Below, piece by piece: positions 54,893-63,934 of a DNA stretch of 64,000 nt. How positions within the stretch are numbered: position 1 is the stretch's first letter; every line of letters starts with the position of its first letter. Under the pieces are notes generated by a model, which saw only the letters and a program-made list of their open reading frames with translations, ran no database searches and was not told the DNA's origin. The translations under genes and the position numbers were made by a program. Source of the stretch: Schlesneria sp. (lineage in GTDB: Bacteria > Planctomycetota > Planctomycetia > Planctomycetales > Planctomycetaceae). The stretch is from contig JAQGHU010000019.1 of assembly GCA_028291515.1 (NCBI GenBank), positions 1-64,000 of the forward strand. The letters are read 5' to 3'.

Positions 54893-56059
54893 TCAGCTTC
54901 TCGGCTCGAGACGATATACAATCGTCTGCTTCCCTTGCTTTCTGAATTTCAACACTTCGTTCTTGACGTTCTCTTCGTGCGGATAAGTGAGTTCGAGATA
55001 ATCCAAGTTGGAAATGAACGAACCCTGCACAGCGGTTTGCAAAGCCGGAAACAACTCCTTCCACGAGAGCACCTGATTACCGTCCAATTCCAAGCCAGTC
55101 GAATCGATCGCGTACCGCTCAATCAGAGCGAGCAGTGGTGTTGTGAGGCAACCGCCACGATCACATATTAGGGCGAGTTCGGGAGGAGTACTTGAATTGA
55201 CATCGAAGAACCCTTTCGATCGCATGAACAAGTCTATCATCGATTCCTTGTCTGCTCTCACGTTCCCCAATGCCCCCCCCCGCTCGCTCCGAACAACCAG
55301 CTTACTCTTGAGCTTAATGCCGCTGCACGAATCCGAGATGAGGCAAAGCAGTCGAGCGCCACTGTCATTCATAGCTGTTCGAAGATCATCTCGCTTGAGG
55401 TCTTGGCCTCGCTCGTCATCGTTTGGTAGATCGAGTATGTGGTGCAATTCCCCGCTGTCGTCCTCATCTGTTTTCCCGTGCCCTAAATACCACACCACCA
55501 GGGTCTGAGAAGTGATCTGCGGATCACTTGAGATACTTGCAATTCTGGCCTTAAAGATCTCCGCAGTAGTGCCCTGTTCCATTCCCCATTCATCAACGAT
55601 CAGTTCATCAGGTGCAAATGTCGTCCGAAAATGCTTGGCTACGTGTGCCGCGTCGCTCGCCAAAAAACTCTTAACTTCGTCGTCTGCTCCATCATGAATC
55701 AACAAAAGCCGAACTACCGTTGCCAGCTGGCCCCCATTTGGCAACTTCTGACCACCGTTGGGTATGGGCAATTTGTTGGTATCGGTCGTACCGGGAATGA
55801 ACGGGACAACAGTATTGGGCTCGCCTCCGCCGCCAATTGGTGGAGTCACCGGCGGATAGTTAATAGTTGGCGGGCAAATGGGTGTGTAAACGGGCTGGCA
55901 AACGCAGCGTTGATTACATCTGCTCGCCCGATTGACGATCCTTTGGTACTTTCGAGGACTACAACACCCGCGAAGCGCACCGCCAAACACCGGCGTGGTG
56001 CCTATCACACTCGCGATGCACAGAATGACGGTGAGGACCTTAACTAGCTCTCGTCTCAT
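54893..56059 (-). CDS. Exported caspase-like (orthocaspase) protein
   Basis: 388 residues. GGAGAG lies just upstream of the start at 56059. After a signal peptide ending near residue 27, a Cys-rich then Pro-rich stretch (30-100) leads to a caspase-like domain at 115-390. The catalytic dyad is placed at His 194 (VVWYLGHG) and Cys 245 (LISDSCSG), and LLLIHDGADDEVKSFLASDAAHVAKHF forms the first strand and helix. Caspase-like proteases in bacteria cleave after basic residues or Asp and act in cell death, defence and development. Export to the periplasm is unusual. It sits between the CsgG-like and serpin genes, 74 and 133 bases away. Confidence 0.82.
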   Translation of the reverse strand: MRRELVKVLTVILCIASVIGTTPVFGGALRGCCSPRKYQRIVNRASRCNQRCVCQPVYTPICPPTINYPPVTPPIGGGGEPNTVVPFIPGTTDTNKLPIPNGGQKLPNGGQLATVVRLLLIHDGADDEVKSFLASDAAHVAKHFRTTFAPDELIVDEWGMEQGTTAEIFKARIASISSDPQITSQTLVVWYLGHGKTDEDDSGELHHILDLPNDDERGQDLKRDDLRTAMNDSGARLLCLISDSCSGIKLKSKLVVRSERGGALGNVRADKESMIDLFMRSKGFFDVNSSTPPELALICDRGGCLTTPLLALIERYAIDSTGLELDGNQVLSWKELFPALQTAVQGSFISNLDYLELTYPHEENVKNEVLKFRKQGKQTIVYRLEPRS

Positions 56060-56132
56060 TATGACTCTCCAAAATGATAGTATGGGGTAAAGCAGACTCG
56101 CGCGGGTTCATTATTGCCTTGGACACGCGGCG

Positions 56133-57557
56133 CTAGTCGCTGGTGATTGGTACAAATGTGATCTTTGGTTCTGGCACATTTGTGCGATAGAAGATGCGCC
56201 AGACCTCCACTGGATTAGAGTGCAACTTTACCGTGAACTGTTGGACGGGGTTCTTTTGATTAGCCCCGGCTCCGACCTTGGGACCCTCAAGACCACCGGC
56301 ACCCGTCCGCATGTCAGCATCTCCGAGGTCTTCTGGATAGAAGTGAACCTCAATCATGCCAATTGAATTTGTTACTCCAACGGTCTCGGCGACCGACGGC
56401 TTGGCATCGGTAAACAGAAACTTCGCTGCAGTTGCATCGGCGCCGGAACCTTGCTGGAAGCCTGGAATGTTCACCTGCCAGTGTTTCACATCATTGGGGG
56501 TGGGATTATCGATTAGTTTCCCGTCGCCCACCATTTTCCCCTTGGGTGTCAGAATCCACTTGTTTACATTCTTCGGCAGTCTGACTTCTGGCACATATTG
56601 AAGCTGCTCTTCTGGCATGGCGCTACCAGTTTTGTACCGAGGATTCGGAATGTAAAAAGAGCTTACCCCATCTAGTAGCACTGCAGCGGCGTAGCATCGA
56701 TTGGCGTCGTTTGGATGCTTCCACCCTACCGCCGGTGCACCGTTGTTTGTCAGGCGAATCGAGAACTCTTTTTCAAGCAATGACGGATCTAGTAGCAGGA
56801 AGAAGACGTTGTGATAGGGCGATTCCGGTTTTCCATCGACCTTTCCCTTCTTCAGCTCCAACTCTTGAGCACCGACGAAGAACTGGACATTAAAACGGCC
56901 ACTGGGTTTCTGCACGGGAGAGGGAAGTGTGCTGCCGGCGAATCCTTCTTGGGGGGGAATATTACTTGCCGCGGCCTTCGCCGAAATGACCACCAGCTCG
57001 GGCTTCACCTCGACCTCCTTCTTCTCCGCGGCATTTTTGAAGTCCAAGTTGCCCAATACGGCAGCATCGATTCCGACAGTCTTTAAGATCTTCCCTGTGG
57101 CCGCCGGATCAGCAGATATGACTCCCGAGGGGTCGACGCCAGCGGTTTGAAAATACCTTCGCAGGCCACCAGAAGGGATTATGAAGTATTTGCGCGAAGG
57201 ATCGGTTTCATTGGTTACGAGTGTGGTCAACTGACTGATTATCTCGCCCTGCATCGCAATGGATGTACTCGCACTCGACTCGGTGACATTTCCATTGCTG
57301 TCGCCGATTGGGAAGACGGCGGTCTTGAAGGTCTGAGAGGCCCCTTTTTGGTCTTCGATCTGCTTGTGAATGTCTTTAATAACGCGAGAGACGTAGTCGG
57401 CAGCGTCACCGCTCCCTTTAGGCTTAGGCTGCGGCTGTGCGTCTACCTGGTTCGTGGACACAATCGTACCCGCGGCGATCAACGCCGCCACGAACGACAG
57501 TCGTTTGTAGTTTGAGGATCGCCTATCGCTAAAGTGACGCAGGGTTGATCGGAGCAT
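56133..57557 (-). CDS. Exported protein with CsgG/FlgO-like N-terminal domain
   Basis: About 474 residues. The start at 57557 has AAAGGAA upstream; an earlier ATG at 57596 lacks one. The signal peptide ends near residue 41 (VDAQPQPKPKG). Residues about 70-190 (TAVFPIGDSNGNVTES, IAMQGEIISQLTTLV, KYFIIPSGGLRRYFQTAGV, GIDAAVLGNLDF) follow the strand-helix pattern of CsgG/FlgO-type proteins, which form periplasmic or outer-membrane assemblies. The C-terminal half is beta-rich, with a WKHPNDANRCYAAAVLLDG segment. No closer family recognised. First gene of the leftward unit with the caspase-like and serpin genes. Confidence 0.6.
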   Translation of the reverse strand: MLRSTLRHFSDRRSSNYKRLSFVAALIAAGTIVSTNQVDAQPQPKPKGSGDAADYVSRVIKDIHKQIEDQKGASQTFKTAVFPIGDSNGNVTESSASTSIAMQGEIISQLTTLVTNETDPSRKYFIIPSGGLRRYFQTAGVDPSGVISADPAATGKILKTVGIDAAVLGNLDFKNAAEKKEVEVKPELVVISAKAAASNIPPQEGFAGSTLPSPVQKPSGRFNVQFFVGAQELELKKGKVDGKPESPYHNVFFLLLDPSLLEKEFSIRLTNNGAPAVGWKHPNDANRCYAAAVLLDGVSSFYIPNPRYKTGSAMPEEQLQYVPEVRLPKNVNKWILTPKGKMVGDGKLIDNPTPNDVKHWQVNIPGFQQGSGADATAAKFLFTDAKPSVAETVGVTNSIGMIEVHFYPEDLGDADMRTGAGGLEGPKVGAGANQKNPVQQFTVKLHSNPVEVWRIFYRTNVPEPKITFVPITSD

Positions 57558-58033
57558 GGTATTCCTTTGTAGAACGATGGAGTTCAATCTAAACACTTGA
57601 AGGCTGAGGAAGCTGTACCTAAGTTCCCCGTTGATTTAGTTGGCTTTCGACGAAGCACAGCTTGGTTTGCAGCGCAACTGCCAGAATTATTGAACGCTTA
57701 CCCCCGTGAATCAGTCGGGCAACCGGGTTGACGTTCCGTCGATCGCGGAGCGTAACAGTGATGAGTTTGGACAGTCGCGTCGGCCACGCTGCAATCCCTA
57801 TCGCAATCGCCTATCAAGAATCTTGATTCTGAGGCATCGATTATCGGAATGCGGGACTCAACCAGGGCAATTCCGACGGGTGTTTATCCGTGAGAGTGCG
57901 CCGCGCGTTCTGGCTCGGGGGGACAATTTGAATGCACGCGTTCGCGCCTTGGCGACGGGTGCAGGGCGTTATAGACTGGTCGCTGGCGACTCGAAGTCTT
58001 GGGCCAATTTGATTCGTTGCCAAGGTACGAAGA
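57558..58033. promoter_or_regulatory. Divergent promoter region of the kinase/caspase locus
   Basis: 476 bases between the leftward CsgG-like/caspase/serpin unit and the rightward sigma factor/kinase unit. It must contain promoters for both. No unambiguous ECF -35/-10 pair or operator could be picked out by eye. An AAGG lies nine bases before the sigma-factor ATG. Confidence 0.5.
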
Positions 58034-58699
58034 ATGTTAGAGCTGGACGATAGGTATGTTGAGTACTCGGTAAGCACTATCACGACGACACTTTTGGAAC
58101 GCGCGAAAACCGGCGAGGAGGATGCCTGGTCTTGTGTGGTGTATCTGTATGGGCCGCTGGTCTACAAGTGGTGCCGAAAACGAGGACTTTCCAGAGAAGC
58201 AACGAGGGACGTCGCTCAGAATGTGTTTGAAGTCGTGGCGAGAAAGCTAAAGGACTTCCGTCGCGAGGACGCCTCGAATACATTCCGCGGGTGGCTCCGT
58301 GCTATCTCTGACAATAAGATTTCTGATTATTGGCGCGACCAATATAAGTGTCCGGACCGAGTTTCTGTCGAAGATCCGCACCGATCGTTGGAGCAGGTTC
58401 AATTCAGGGAAGAAATCGACAATGGGTCGGATGTACAGGACTCCCTCGATATTTTCGAGAGGGTACTGCAATACGGAAAAGCGCGCGTCAATCCTAAACA
58501 CTGGGAGGTCTTCTGGCGCGTCATTGTCGATGAGGAAGACCGACACGAAATCGCCGCTTCGCTCGAAATAAAACGCGCGAACGTCGATGTCATCGTGTCA
58601 CGAGTTCTGGCTAAGTTGAAGGAAACCTTCGGCGACGTATTCGAGGATCGAGGCAGTCCTTTTCATGAGCCACGCCAAGAATCTGATGGCCACCAGTGA
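58034..58699 (+). CDS. ECF-type RNA polymerase sigma factor
   Basis: 221 residues. Sigma-2 region: AWSCVVYLYGPLVYKWCRKRGLSREATRDVAQNVFEVVARKLKDFRRED and FRGWLRAISDNKISDYWRDQ. Sigma-4 region: NPKHWEVFWRVIVDEEDRHEIAASLEIKRANVDVIVSRVLAKLKE, a helix-turn-helix for -35 recognition. This is the planctomycete class linked to Ser/Thr kinases rather than to a separate anti-sigma gene. Its stop overlaps the kinase start (GTGATGA), indicating translational coupling. It is probably controlled by phosphorylation or by binding to the kinase N-terminus. Confidence 0.92.
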   Translation: MLELDDRYVEYSVSTITTTLLERAKTGEEDAWSCVVYLYGPLVYKWCRKRGLSREATRDVAQNVFEVVARKLKDFRREDASNTFRGWLRAISDNKISDYWRDQYKCPDRVSVEDPHRSLEQVQFREEIDNGSDVQDSLDIFERVLQYGKARVNPKHWEVFWRVIVDEEDRHEIAASLEIKRANVDVIVSRVLAKLKETFGDVFEDRGSPFHEPRQESDGHQ

Positions 58700-61600
58700 T
58701 GAATGAAGCAAGTACACCATTCGTTTGCGCTTGCCCCAGCTTGGAGGTCCTGGCGTCGTTCGCTCGAGGGCAGATGGCCGTCGTAGAGATCGACTTACTA
58801 GGGGAACATGTTATTCAGTGCACCCGCTGCGAGTCGTTACTCGATACGCTTCAAAAGGATCGGAACACTGTTTTCTCCCGACTCAGACAAGCTGCGCGAC
58901 GCGAGTCCAATGAGCTGGGCGAACTCCTAGCAGAACGAGAGTACCAGGAATTCGCAAGAAATGCTTGCGCCATCAAGCTTGCCAATTCTGTGGCGACCGA
59001 AACGACAAAAGTATACTCCCCCCAGCCGGGGCGTTCGGCAAGTTCGCTTCCCACAATGATCTCCCGCTATCTGATCACGCGTGAGATCGGTCGAGGAGGA
59101 TTTGCGACTGTCTACTTGGCTCATGATCCTCATAAAATGCGCCAAGTCGCCATTAAAATTCCGCGGCGCGACAAATTCATTTCTCCCGAAAATCTGGACC
59201 GATTCCTGGGCGAGGCACGGATCGGAGCGGCACTAGATCACCCGTCGATCGTTCCCGTCCTGGATTGGGGCACAGCGGACGGGATCGGACCATTTGTGGT
59301 CATGGATTACGTCAACGGTCAGACACTCGCGGAACTGTTAGATGCGCGCCAGATGGATCGACGGACATTGGTCGAGATCATGATCAATGTCGCTCAGGCC
59401 TTGCATCATGCGCACAAACTTGGACTGGTGCATAGGGATGTGAAGCCTCAGAACATTTTGATTGATGCTGGTATCAAACCGTTCGTCGTAGATTTTGGCT
59501 TGGCCATTCGCGACGAAGAGTTGTGGAATCATCGCGGAGAATTGGCGGGCACCCGGGCGTACATGGCACCCGAACAAGTGCGCCGCGAATCCCACCGATT
59601 GGATGGTCGAACCGATCTGTGGGCACTTGGGGTGATCCTTTTTCAGGCTTTGACGACTAAGCTCCCTTTCAGCGGAGGGACAGTCGCCCAATTAGAAGAC
59701 GAGATTCAACACAGAGACCCCAAACCGCCGCGCCAGATCGATGACACAATTCCCAACGATCTGGAACGCATCTGCCTAAAGTGTCTGTCAAAGAAAATGA
59801 CAGATCGTTATTCGACCGCTCTAGATTTCGCAAATGAATTGCGGCGCACGTCGGAATCCGGTTCGGCATTGGCACGGCCACCAGAAGTACGATCGGACTC
59901 TGTCATTCCAAAGGGAGTTCGGCCGTTCGGCTCTGAAGATCAACATTTTTTCTTGGAGTTGTTGCCTGGGCCGCGAGATGCGATGGGGTTGCCAGACTCG
60001 ATTCGTTCATGGAAAGCCCGTCTAGATATAGCCGATCCGGGCTTAGTGCCTCCGATTGCGGTCTTGTATGGACCATCGGGATGTGGGAAATCTTCGTTTG
60101 TGCGCGCAGGATTATTGCCTCGCCTGGGCTCGCACATAGTCCACGCTTACGTCGACGCGTGTGGCCAAGATGTCGAGCTACGTTTGCTGAGAACCTTGCA
60201 GCACAAGTATCGAGACTTACCCAAGGACGCGAATCTCGTCGAAACCATCGCCAGCCTGCGTGCCGGCAATTATTTTCCTATTGGAAATAAGAAGTGCCTC
60301 ATTGTACTGGACCAGTTTGAACAGTGGCTGCATTCCAGCGGAGCAAACATTGATGGGCCACTCATCCGAGCACTTCGACAATGCGATGGCGAACATGTTC
60401 AGTGCCTGCTGCTGGTGCGCGATGACTTCTGGATGGCGCTAACGCGGTTTATGAACGAGTTGGAGATCCCGCTCTCAGAGGGACAGAATTGTGCAGCGGT
60501 GGACTTATTTAATTCGCAGCATGCCCGAACAGTCTTGACACTTTTCGGCAAATCATTCGGCACCCTACCGACCCGTGTTGACTCGCTGACTGTTGAGCAG
60601 AATTCCTTCTTGGACTCTTCTATAGAGCAGCTCTCTTTCAACGGACGAGTTGCTTGTGTGCGACTCGCGCTTTTCGCGGAAATGGTGAAGAGTAAACCGT
60701 GGGTGCCGGTGACACTCAGGCAACTCGGCGGTGTCGAAGGGGTCGGAGTTACGTTTCTGGAAGAGTCCTTCGGGAAATCTGCGCCGGCCAGACATCGTCT
60801 CCACAGGGAGCCAATCCGAGCCATACTCGCCGCGCTCCTTCCCAAGGACGGGACTGAGATTCGAGATCAGAATCAATCGATTGCGAGTTTATTGACTATC
60901 TCAGGCTGCATCCCCTCTACAAAACAGTTTGAAGAAATCTTACGCATCCTCGACCAGGAGTTGCGGTTGATTACGCCAGTGGACTCATTTCTCGCGATCA
61001 ATAGCCGTCCCAATGATGACCCCGTTGAGTCGCCACTTTCCAGGCAATACTATCAGCTGACCCATGACTACCTTGTGCCATCCATACGGGACTGGCTAAA
61101 TCGCAAGCGTCGCGAGACGAGGCGAGGCCGCGCCGAATTGTTACTGGAAGAACGGGCTCGACTGTGGAGCACCAATTGCGATCGAAAGCAGCTTCCTTCG
61201 CTTTTCGAATGGTTCCGAATTCTGTCTCTTACTCGAAGGTCTGACTGGAATACTCACCAACTGCAACTGATGAGGGTAGCTTCTCGATATTACACAACTT
61301 GGACCACATTAAGACTACTAGGTCTCGCAGTCGTGGCCGTAGTCGGGATTGGCGCCTACGGTTATCTTCGCGGATCTTGGTTAGTCGATAGCCTGAGAAC
61401 AGCAGATACGGGCAGTGCTGGATTAGTGATACGGCAGCTCCAGAGTTATTCGTATTGGACCCGGGCAAAGCTACGTGGCAAACAACCTGATTCGAATCAA
61501 CAACTCCATTTCGAATTGGCAGCCTTCGCACTTGGCGACGAGATTGATTTGACGCCTTGGATATTGGAGGCTTCTCCGAAGGAGCTGGAATTATGCCTCA

Positions 61601-63279
61601 CAGTCGTCAATAATGGGCGCTTTAGTCGTGCGGTTTCCGAGCGTCTCTGGAAAGTGTTAGAGGACGATACGCGAGCGGCAGAATATAGGTTTCGCGCAGC
61701 GTGTGGTTTAGCAAGCCTGGATCCCGACAACAACAAATGGGCATCCGTCGCGGATCGCGTCGCTGACTTGCTGCTATTGCAGGAAAGCCATCTCGCGGAC
61801 GAGTGGGTTGAACTGATGAGACCAGTTGGCCATCGACTGGTCGACGCCTTGCAAAACCGATTCCTGCAACCTGTTGGCCGCAGCGGCAGCGAACGGTACG
61901 TCGCTGCAGTCGCTCTGGCGGAGTTTTGCGAACGAGACCTAAATAGACTCGTTGCAATGTTGAAAAACTCGACTTCTGAGCAAGTGCTATTCTTGCGTAA
62001 ACTTGAGCAGAAATGCTCGGCAGCGACGGCCATACTAGAAGCGGAGTTCGCGGCAACAGCATCTATAACCGGCATCCAGCAAGACCAAGAACTCTTTGAA
62101 CAACAATATGCTCGGATCGGAGCCAGTCTGATTCTGCTGGGGCAACCTGAGGCGGTCTGGCTCGCATTCGAACATCAATCCGATCCAACTCGACAGACTT
62201 TGTTGGTTGATCAGCTCGCTGCTTGGCATATTGATCCATTTGTGTTATGGGAACAACTTCAAAAGACATCCAGTCCTTCGGCTAAATACCTACTCATTCT
62301 GGCGCTTGGCGAGTACACTAATTACGAATTGATTTCAAAAAGCGGCGACGACTTGCTGAGCCACCTCATAAATCTACAAGCGGAAGATCCTGATCCTAGC
62401 GTCCATTCTGCGGCCGGCTGGCTACTGGGTCGATTGAATCCCCGACAAACCCAGTCGTTAACACGGCATAATACTATATATTCTTCGATCGAAGGCGGGC
62501 TGAAGTGGCACAATGACAATGAAGGCCATACCATGACGATCATAAACACGCCCGGTGAGTTTCTTATGGGGTCGCCGGATAACGAGTCCGATCGCCAAGC
62601 CGACGAATTACGGCACGCACGGAGAATCGACTACTCGTTCGCGATGGCTACCAGTCCCGTTACGATCGCCCAGTATCGACGCTCCGGTGGTATCGATCGC
62701 AGCAATCGCGAAAGCGATATTAACCAGCCAATTGATTTCGTTGATCTTGAGGACGCCATGAAGTATTGCAACTGGCTTTCCTCTAAAAACCACATTCCTG
62801 AGCACGACTGGTGCTATCAGTCTCGCGATGCCGGCGGAACTGCGGTGCTGCATCCGGTCGACACGATCTTATCGAAACCGGGTTATCGTTTACCCACTGA
62901 AGCGGAATGGGAATTCGCATGCCGGGCGGGGACTGTATCAACCCGCTTTTGCGGCAATTCACAAAAGGTGCTCAGCAAGTACGCATGGCTCTTCGAAAAC
63001 TCCGAAGGAAAAATGCATCCTGTTGCGCAATTGAGGCCGAATCAATATGGTCTCTTTGATCTTTACGGTAACGTCGGCCAATGGTGCCAGACGTCGTATC
63101 ACGATTATGACCAAAAAAGAAACGACGGCGTACTCACTTATCAACTGCATGGAAGCATGAGTTTTCGAGGTTGCACTTACGATTCACGTCCCAAGGTTGC
63201 ACGAAGTGGAAGAAGGGGACGTTCGCTATCAGCACCGTTGAGCGCGATTGGTTTTCGCGTAGCAAGATCACTTCCATAG
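58696..63279 (+). CDS. Ser/Thr kinase - nSTAND NTPase - FGE-like sensor membrane protein
   Basis: 1527 residues. Residues 8-60 are a Cys-containing head (CACPSLEVL...HVIQCTRCESLL), like the sigma-binding region of planctomycete kinases. The kinase is at about 127-390: Gly-loop GRGGFATV, Lys in VAIKIPR, HRDVKPQN near 246, DFG near 265, APE in MAPEQVR. An nSTAND-type NTPase follows, with Walker A LYGPSGCGKSSFVRAGLL near 458 and Walker B CLIVLDQFEQW near 535. One transmembrane helix is at about 867-890. An alpha-helical region leads to a formylglycine-generating-enzyme-like (FGE) domain at about 1270-1527 (GEFLMGSPDNESD, YRLPTEAEWEFACRAGT, GLFDLYGNVGQWC, FRGCTYDSRPKVARSG, IGFRVAR). The paired catalytic cysteines of true FGE are missing, so it is likely a binding module outside the membrane. 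Confidence 0.9.
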   Translation: MMNEASTPFVCACPSLEVLASFARGQMAVVEIDLLGEHVIQCTRCESLLDTLQKDRNTVFSRLRQAARRESNELGELLAEREYQEFARNACAIKLANSVATETTKVYSPQPGRSASSLPTMISRYLITREIGRGGFATVYLAHDPHKMRQVAIKIPRRDKFISPENLDRFLGEARIGAALDHPSIVPVLDWGTADGIGPFVVMDYVNGQTLAELLDARQMDRRTLVEIMINVAQALHHAHKLGLVHRDVKPQNILIDAGIKPFVVDFGLAIRDEELWNHRGELAGTRAYMAPEQVRRESHRLDGRTDLWALGVILFQALTTKLPFSGGTVAQLEDEIQHRDPKPPRQIDDTIPNDLERICLKCLSKKMTDRYSTALDFANELRRTSESGSALARPPEVRSDSVIPKGVRPFGSEDQHFFLELLPGPRDAMGLPDSIRSWKARLDIADPGLVPPIAVLYGPSGCGKSSFVRAGLLPRLGSHIVHAYVDACGQDVELRLLRTLQHKYRDLPKDANLVETIASLRAGNYFPIGNKKCLIVLDQFEQWLHSSGANIDGPLIRALRQCDGEHVQCLLLVRDDFWMALTRFMNELEIPLSEGQNCAAVDLFNSQHARTVLTLFGKSFGTLPTRVDSLTVEQNSFLDSSIEQLSFNGRVACVRLALFAEMVKSKPWVPVTLRQLGGVEGVGVTFLEESFGKSAPARHRLHREPIRAILAALLPKDGTEIRDQNQSIASLLTISGCIPSTKQFEEILRILDQELRLITPVDSFLAINSRPNDDPVESPLSRQYYQLTHDYLVPSIRDWLNRKRRETRRGRAELLLEERARLWSTNCDRKQLPSLFEWFRILSLTRRSDWNTHQLQLMRVASRYYTTWTTLRLLGLAVVAVVGIGAYGYLRGSWLVDSLRTADTGSAGLVIRQLQSYSYWTRAKLRGKQPDSNQQLHFELAAFALGDEIDLTPWILEASPKELELCLTVVNNGRFSRAVSERLWKVLEDDTRAAEYRFRAACGLASLDPDNNKWASVADRVADLLLLQESHLADEWVELMRPVGHRLVDALQNRFLQPVGRSGSERYVAAVALAEFCERDLNRLVAMLKNSTSEQVLFLRKLEQKCSAATAILEAEFAATASITGIQQDQELFEQQYARIGASLILLGQPEAVWLAFEHQSDPTRQTLLVDQLAAWHIDPFVLWEQLQKTSSPSAKYLLILALGEYTNYELISKSGDDLLSHLINLQAEDPDPSVHSAAGWLLGRLNPRQTQSLTRHNTIYSSIEGGLKWHNDNEGHTMTIINTPGEFLMGSPDNESDRQADELRHARRIDYSFAMATSPVTIAQYRRSGGIDRSNRESDINQPIDFVDLEDAMKYCNWLSSKNHIPEHDWCYQSRDAGGTAVLHPVDTILSKPGYRLPTEAEWEFACRAGTVSTRFCGNSQKVLSKYAWLFENSEGKMHPVAQLRPNQYGLFDLYGNVGQWCQTSYHDYDQKRNDGVLTYQLHGSMSFRGCTYDSRPKVARSGRRGRSLSAPLSAIGFRVARSLP

Positions 63280-63324
63280 CTTGGAAGTGCCTAGATCATT
63301 CCGCCCTACAATAGAAGGATGAAC

Positions 63325-63675
63325 ATGACGTCAAATTCTAGTGGTGATGCAATGCAAAGTAGTTCTAGCTCGATGTCCAGTTCTACCACTGGTTCGAGTT
63401 CTAGCTCTAGTTCTGGATGCGAATGCCCGCCGCATAACGCCAATTTGTACGCCGGGGATGCCTGCTTTGAATGGGCCGGTCTTGTCCCCGGATGGGTCGT
63501 GGTTAGCAACGATTGCAGGTCAGGCTACATCCCGTCCGAACCCCAGAATCCAGGTAAGTATGGCCAGAAAATCCGTACCGAATGCATTCTTGATCCCGGC
63601 CGCTCGAGCTCAAGCGCGGTGTCGAGTTCAAGCACGGTCCCGTCTCCCACATCTAGCTCTAGCGCAGGGACTTGA
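63325..63675 (+). CDS. Small Ser-rich protein with Cys-containing core
   Basis: About 116 residues. Start 63325 is chosen because AGAAGG lies six bases upstream; the ATG at 63319 touches that site. Two runs of serine (SSSSMSSSTTGSSSSSSS and SSSSAVSSSS) flank a 65-residue core with CECPPHNANLYAGDACFEWAGLVPGWVVVSNDCRSGY and TECILDPG, five cysteines in all. No signal peptide is visible. It lies 45 bases after the kinase stop, so it is probably in that unit. Ser-rich, Cys-containing proteins of this style occur in planctomycetes as surface or carrier proteins. No function known. Confidence 0.6.
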   Translation: MTSNSSGDAMQSSSSSMSSSTTGSSSSSSSGCECPPHNANLYAGDACFEWAGLVPGWVVVSNDCRSGYIPSEPQNPGKYGQKIRTECILDPGRSSSSAVSSSSTVPSPTSSSSAGT

Positions 63676-63776
63676 AGTTGGTTCGCCTCGCATGTTCCAC
63701 CTCTGCAGAATAGATCCTCAAAATCAAGGAGACATTTGATGCCGGAGTCGTGTGCGCCTGCGAACCACATGACCTT

Positions 63777-63934
63777 CTAGTCGATAGGACGAGCCGATTT
63801 TGGTCGCGCTTGCAACTCATGAAACAGCCGGAACGCCTCGCCTTGTTGGACCCGAGATTGATCTGCTTCCCGCTTGACACGACGAACCAGGCTTTTCGGG
63901 ATTTTCGATACCAAGGAAATGCACGACGAGCCAT
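63777..63934 (-). pseudogene. Degenerate N-terminus of a tyrosine-recombinase-type integrase
   Basis: On the minus strand from 63934, MARRAFPWYRKSRKAWFVV then SSGKQINLG matches the start of planctomycete phage-type integrases (an AP2-like or SAM-like N-terminal segment, W-Y-x-K-x-R-x-A-W-x-V, then a K-x-x-x-L-G motif). The expected continuation, GEAFRLFHELQARPKSARPID, is readable in a different frame and meets a stop at 63777. The piece is therefore frameshifted and truncated to about 50 residues, with no catalytic domain. It marks a past insertion next to the kinase locus. Confidence 0.6.

Noticed and set aside
53074-56059. Serpin as direct inhibitor of the neighbouring caspase-like protease
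   Set aside because: The counted P1 residue is Leu, not Asp (caspase) or Arg/Lys (orthocaspase); kept only as a linked pair, not as inhibitor and target.
63000-63270. FGE-like C-terminus as a diversity-generating retroelement target
   Set aside because: No reverse transcriptase, template repeat or adenine-biased variable repeat was seen in the window.
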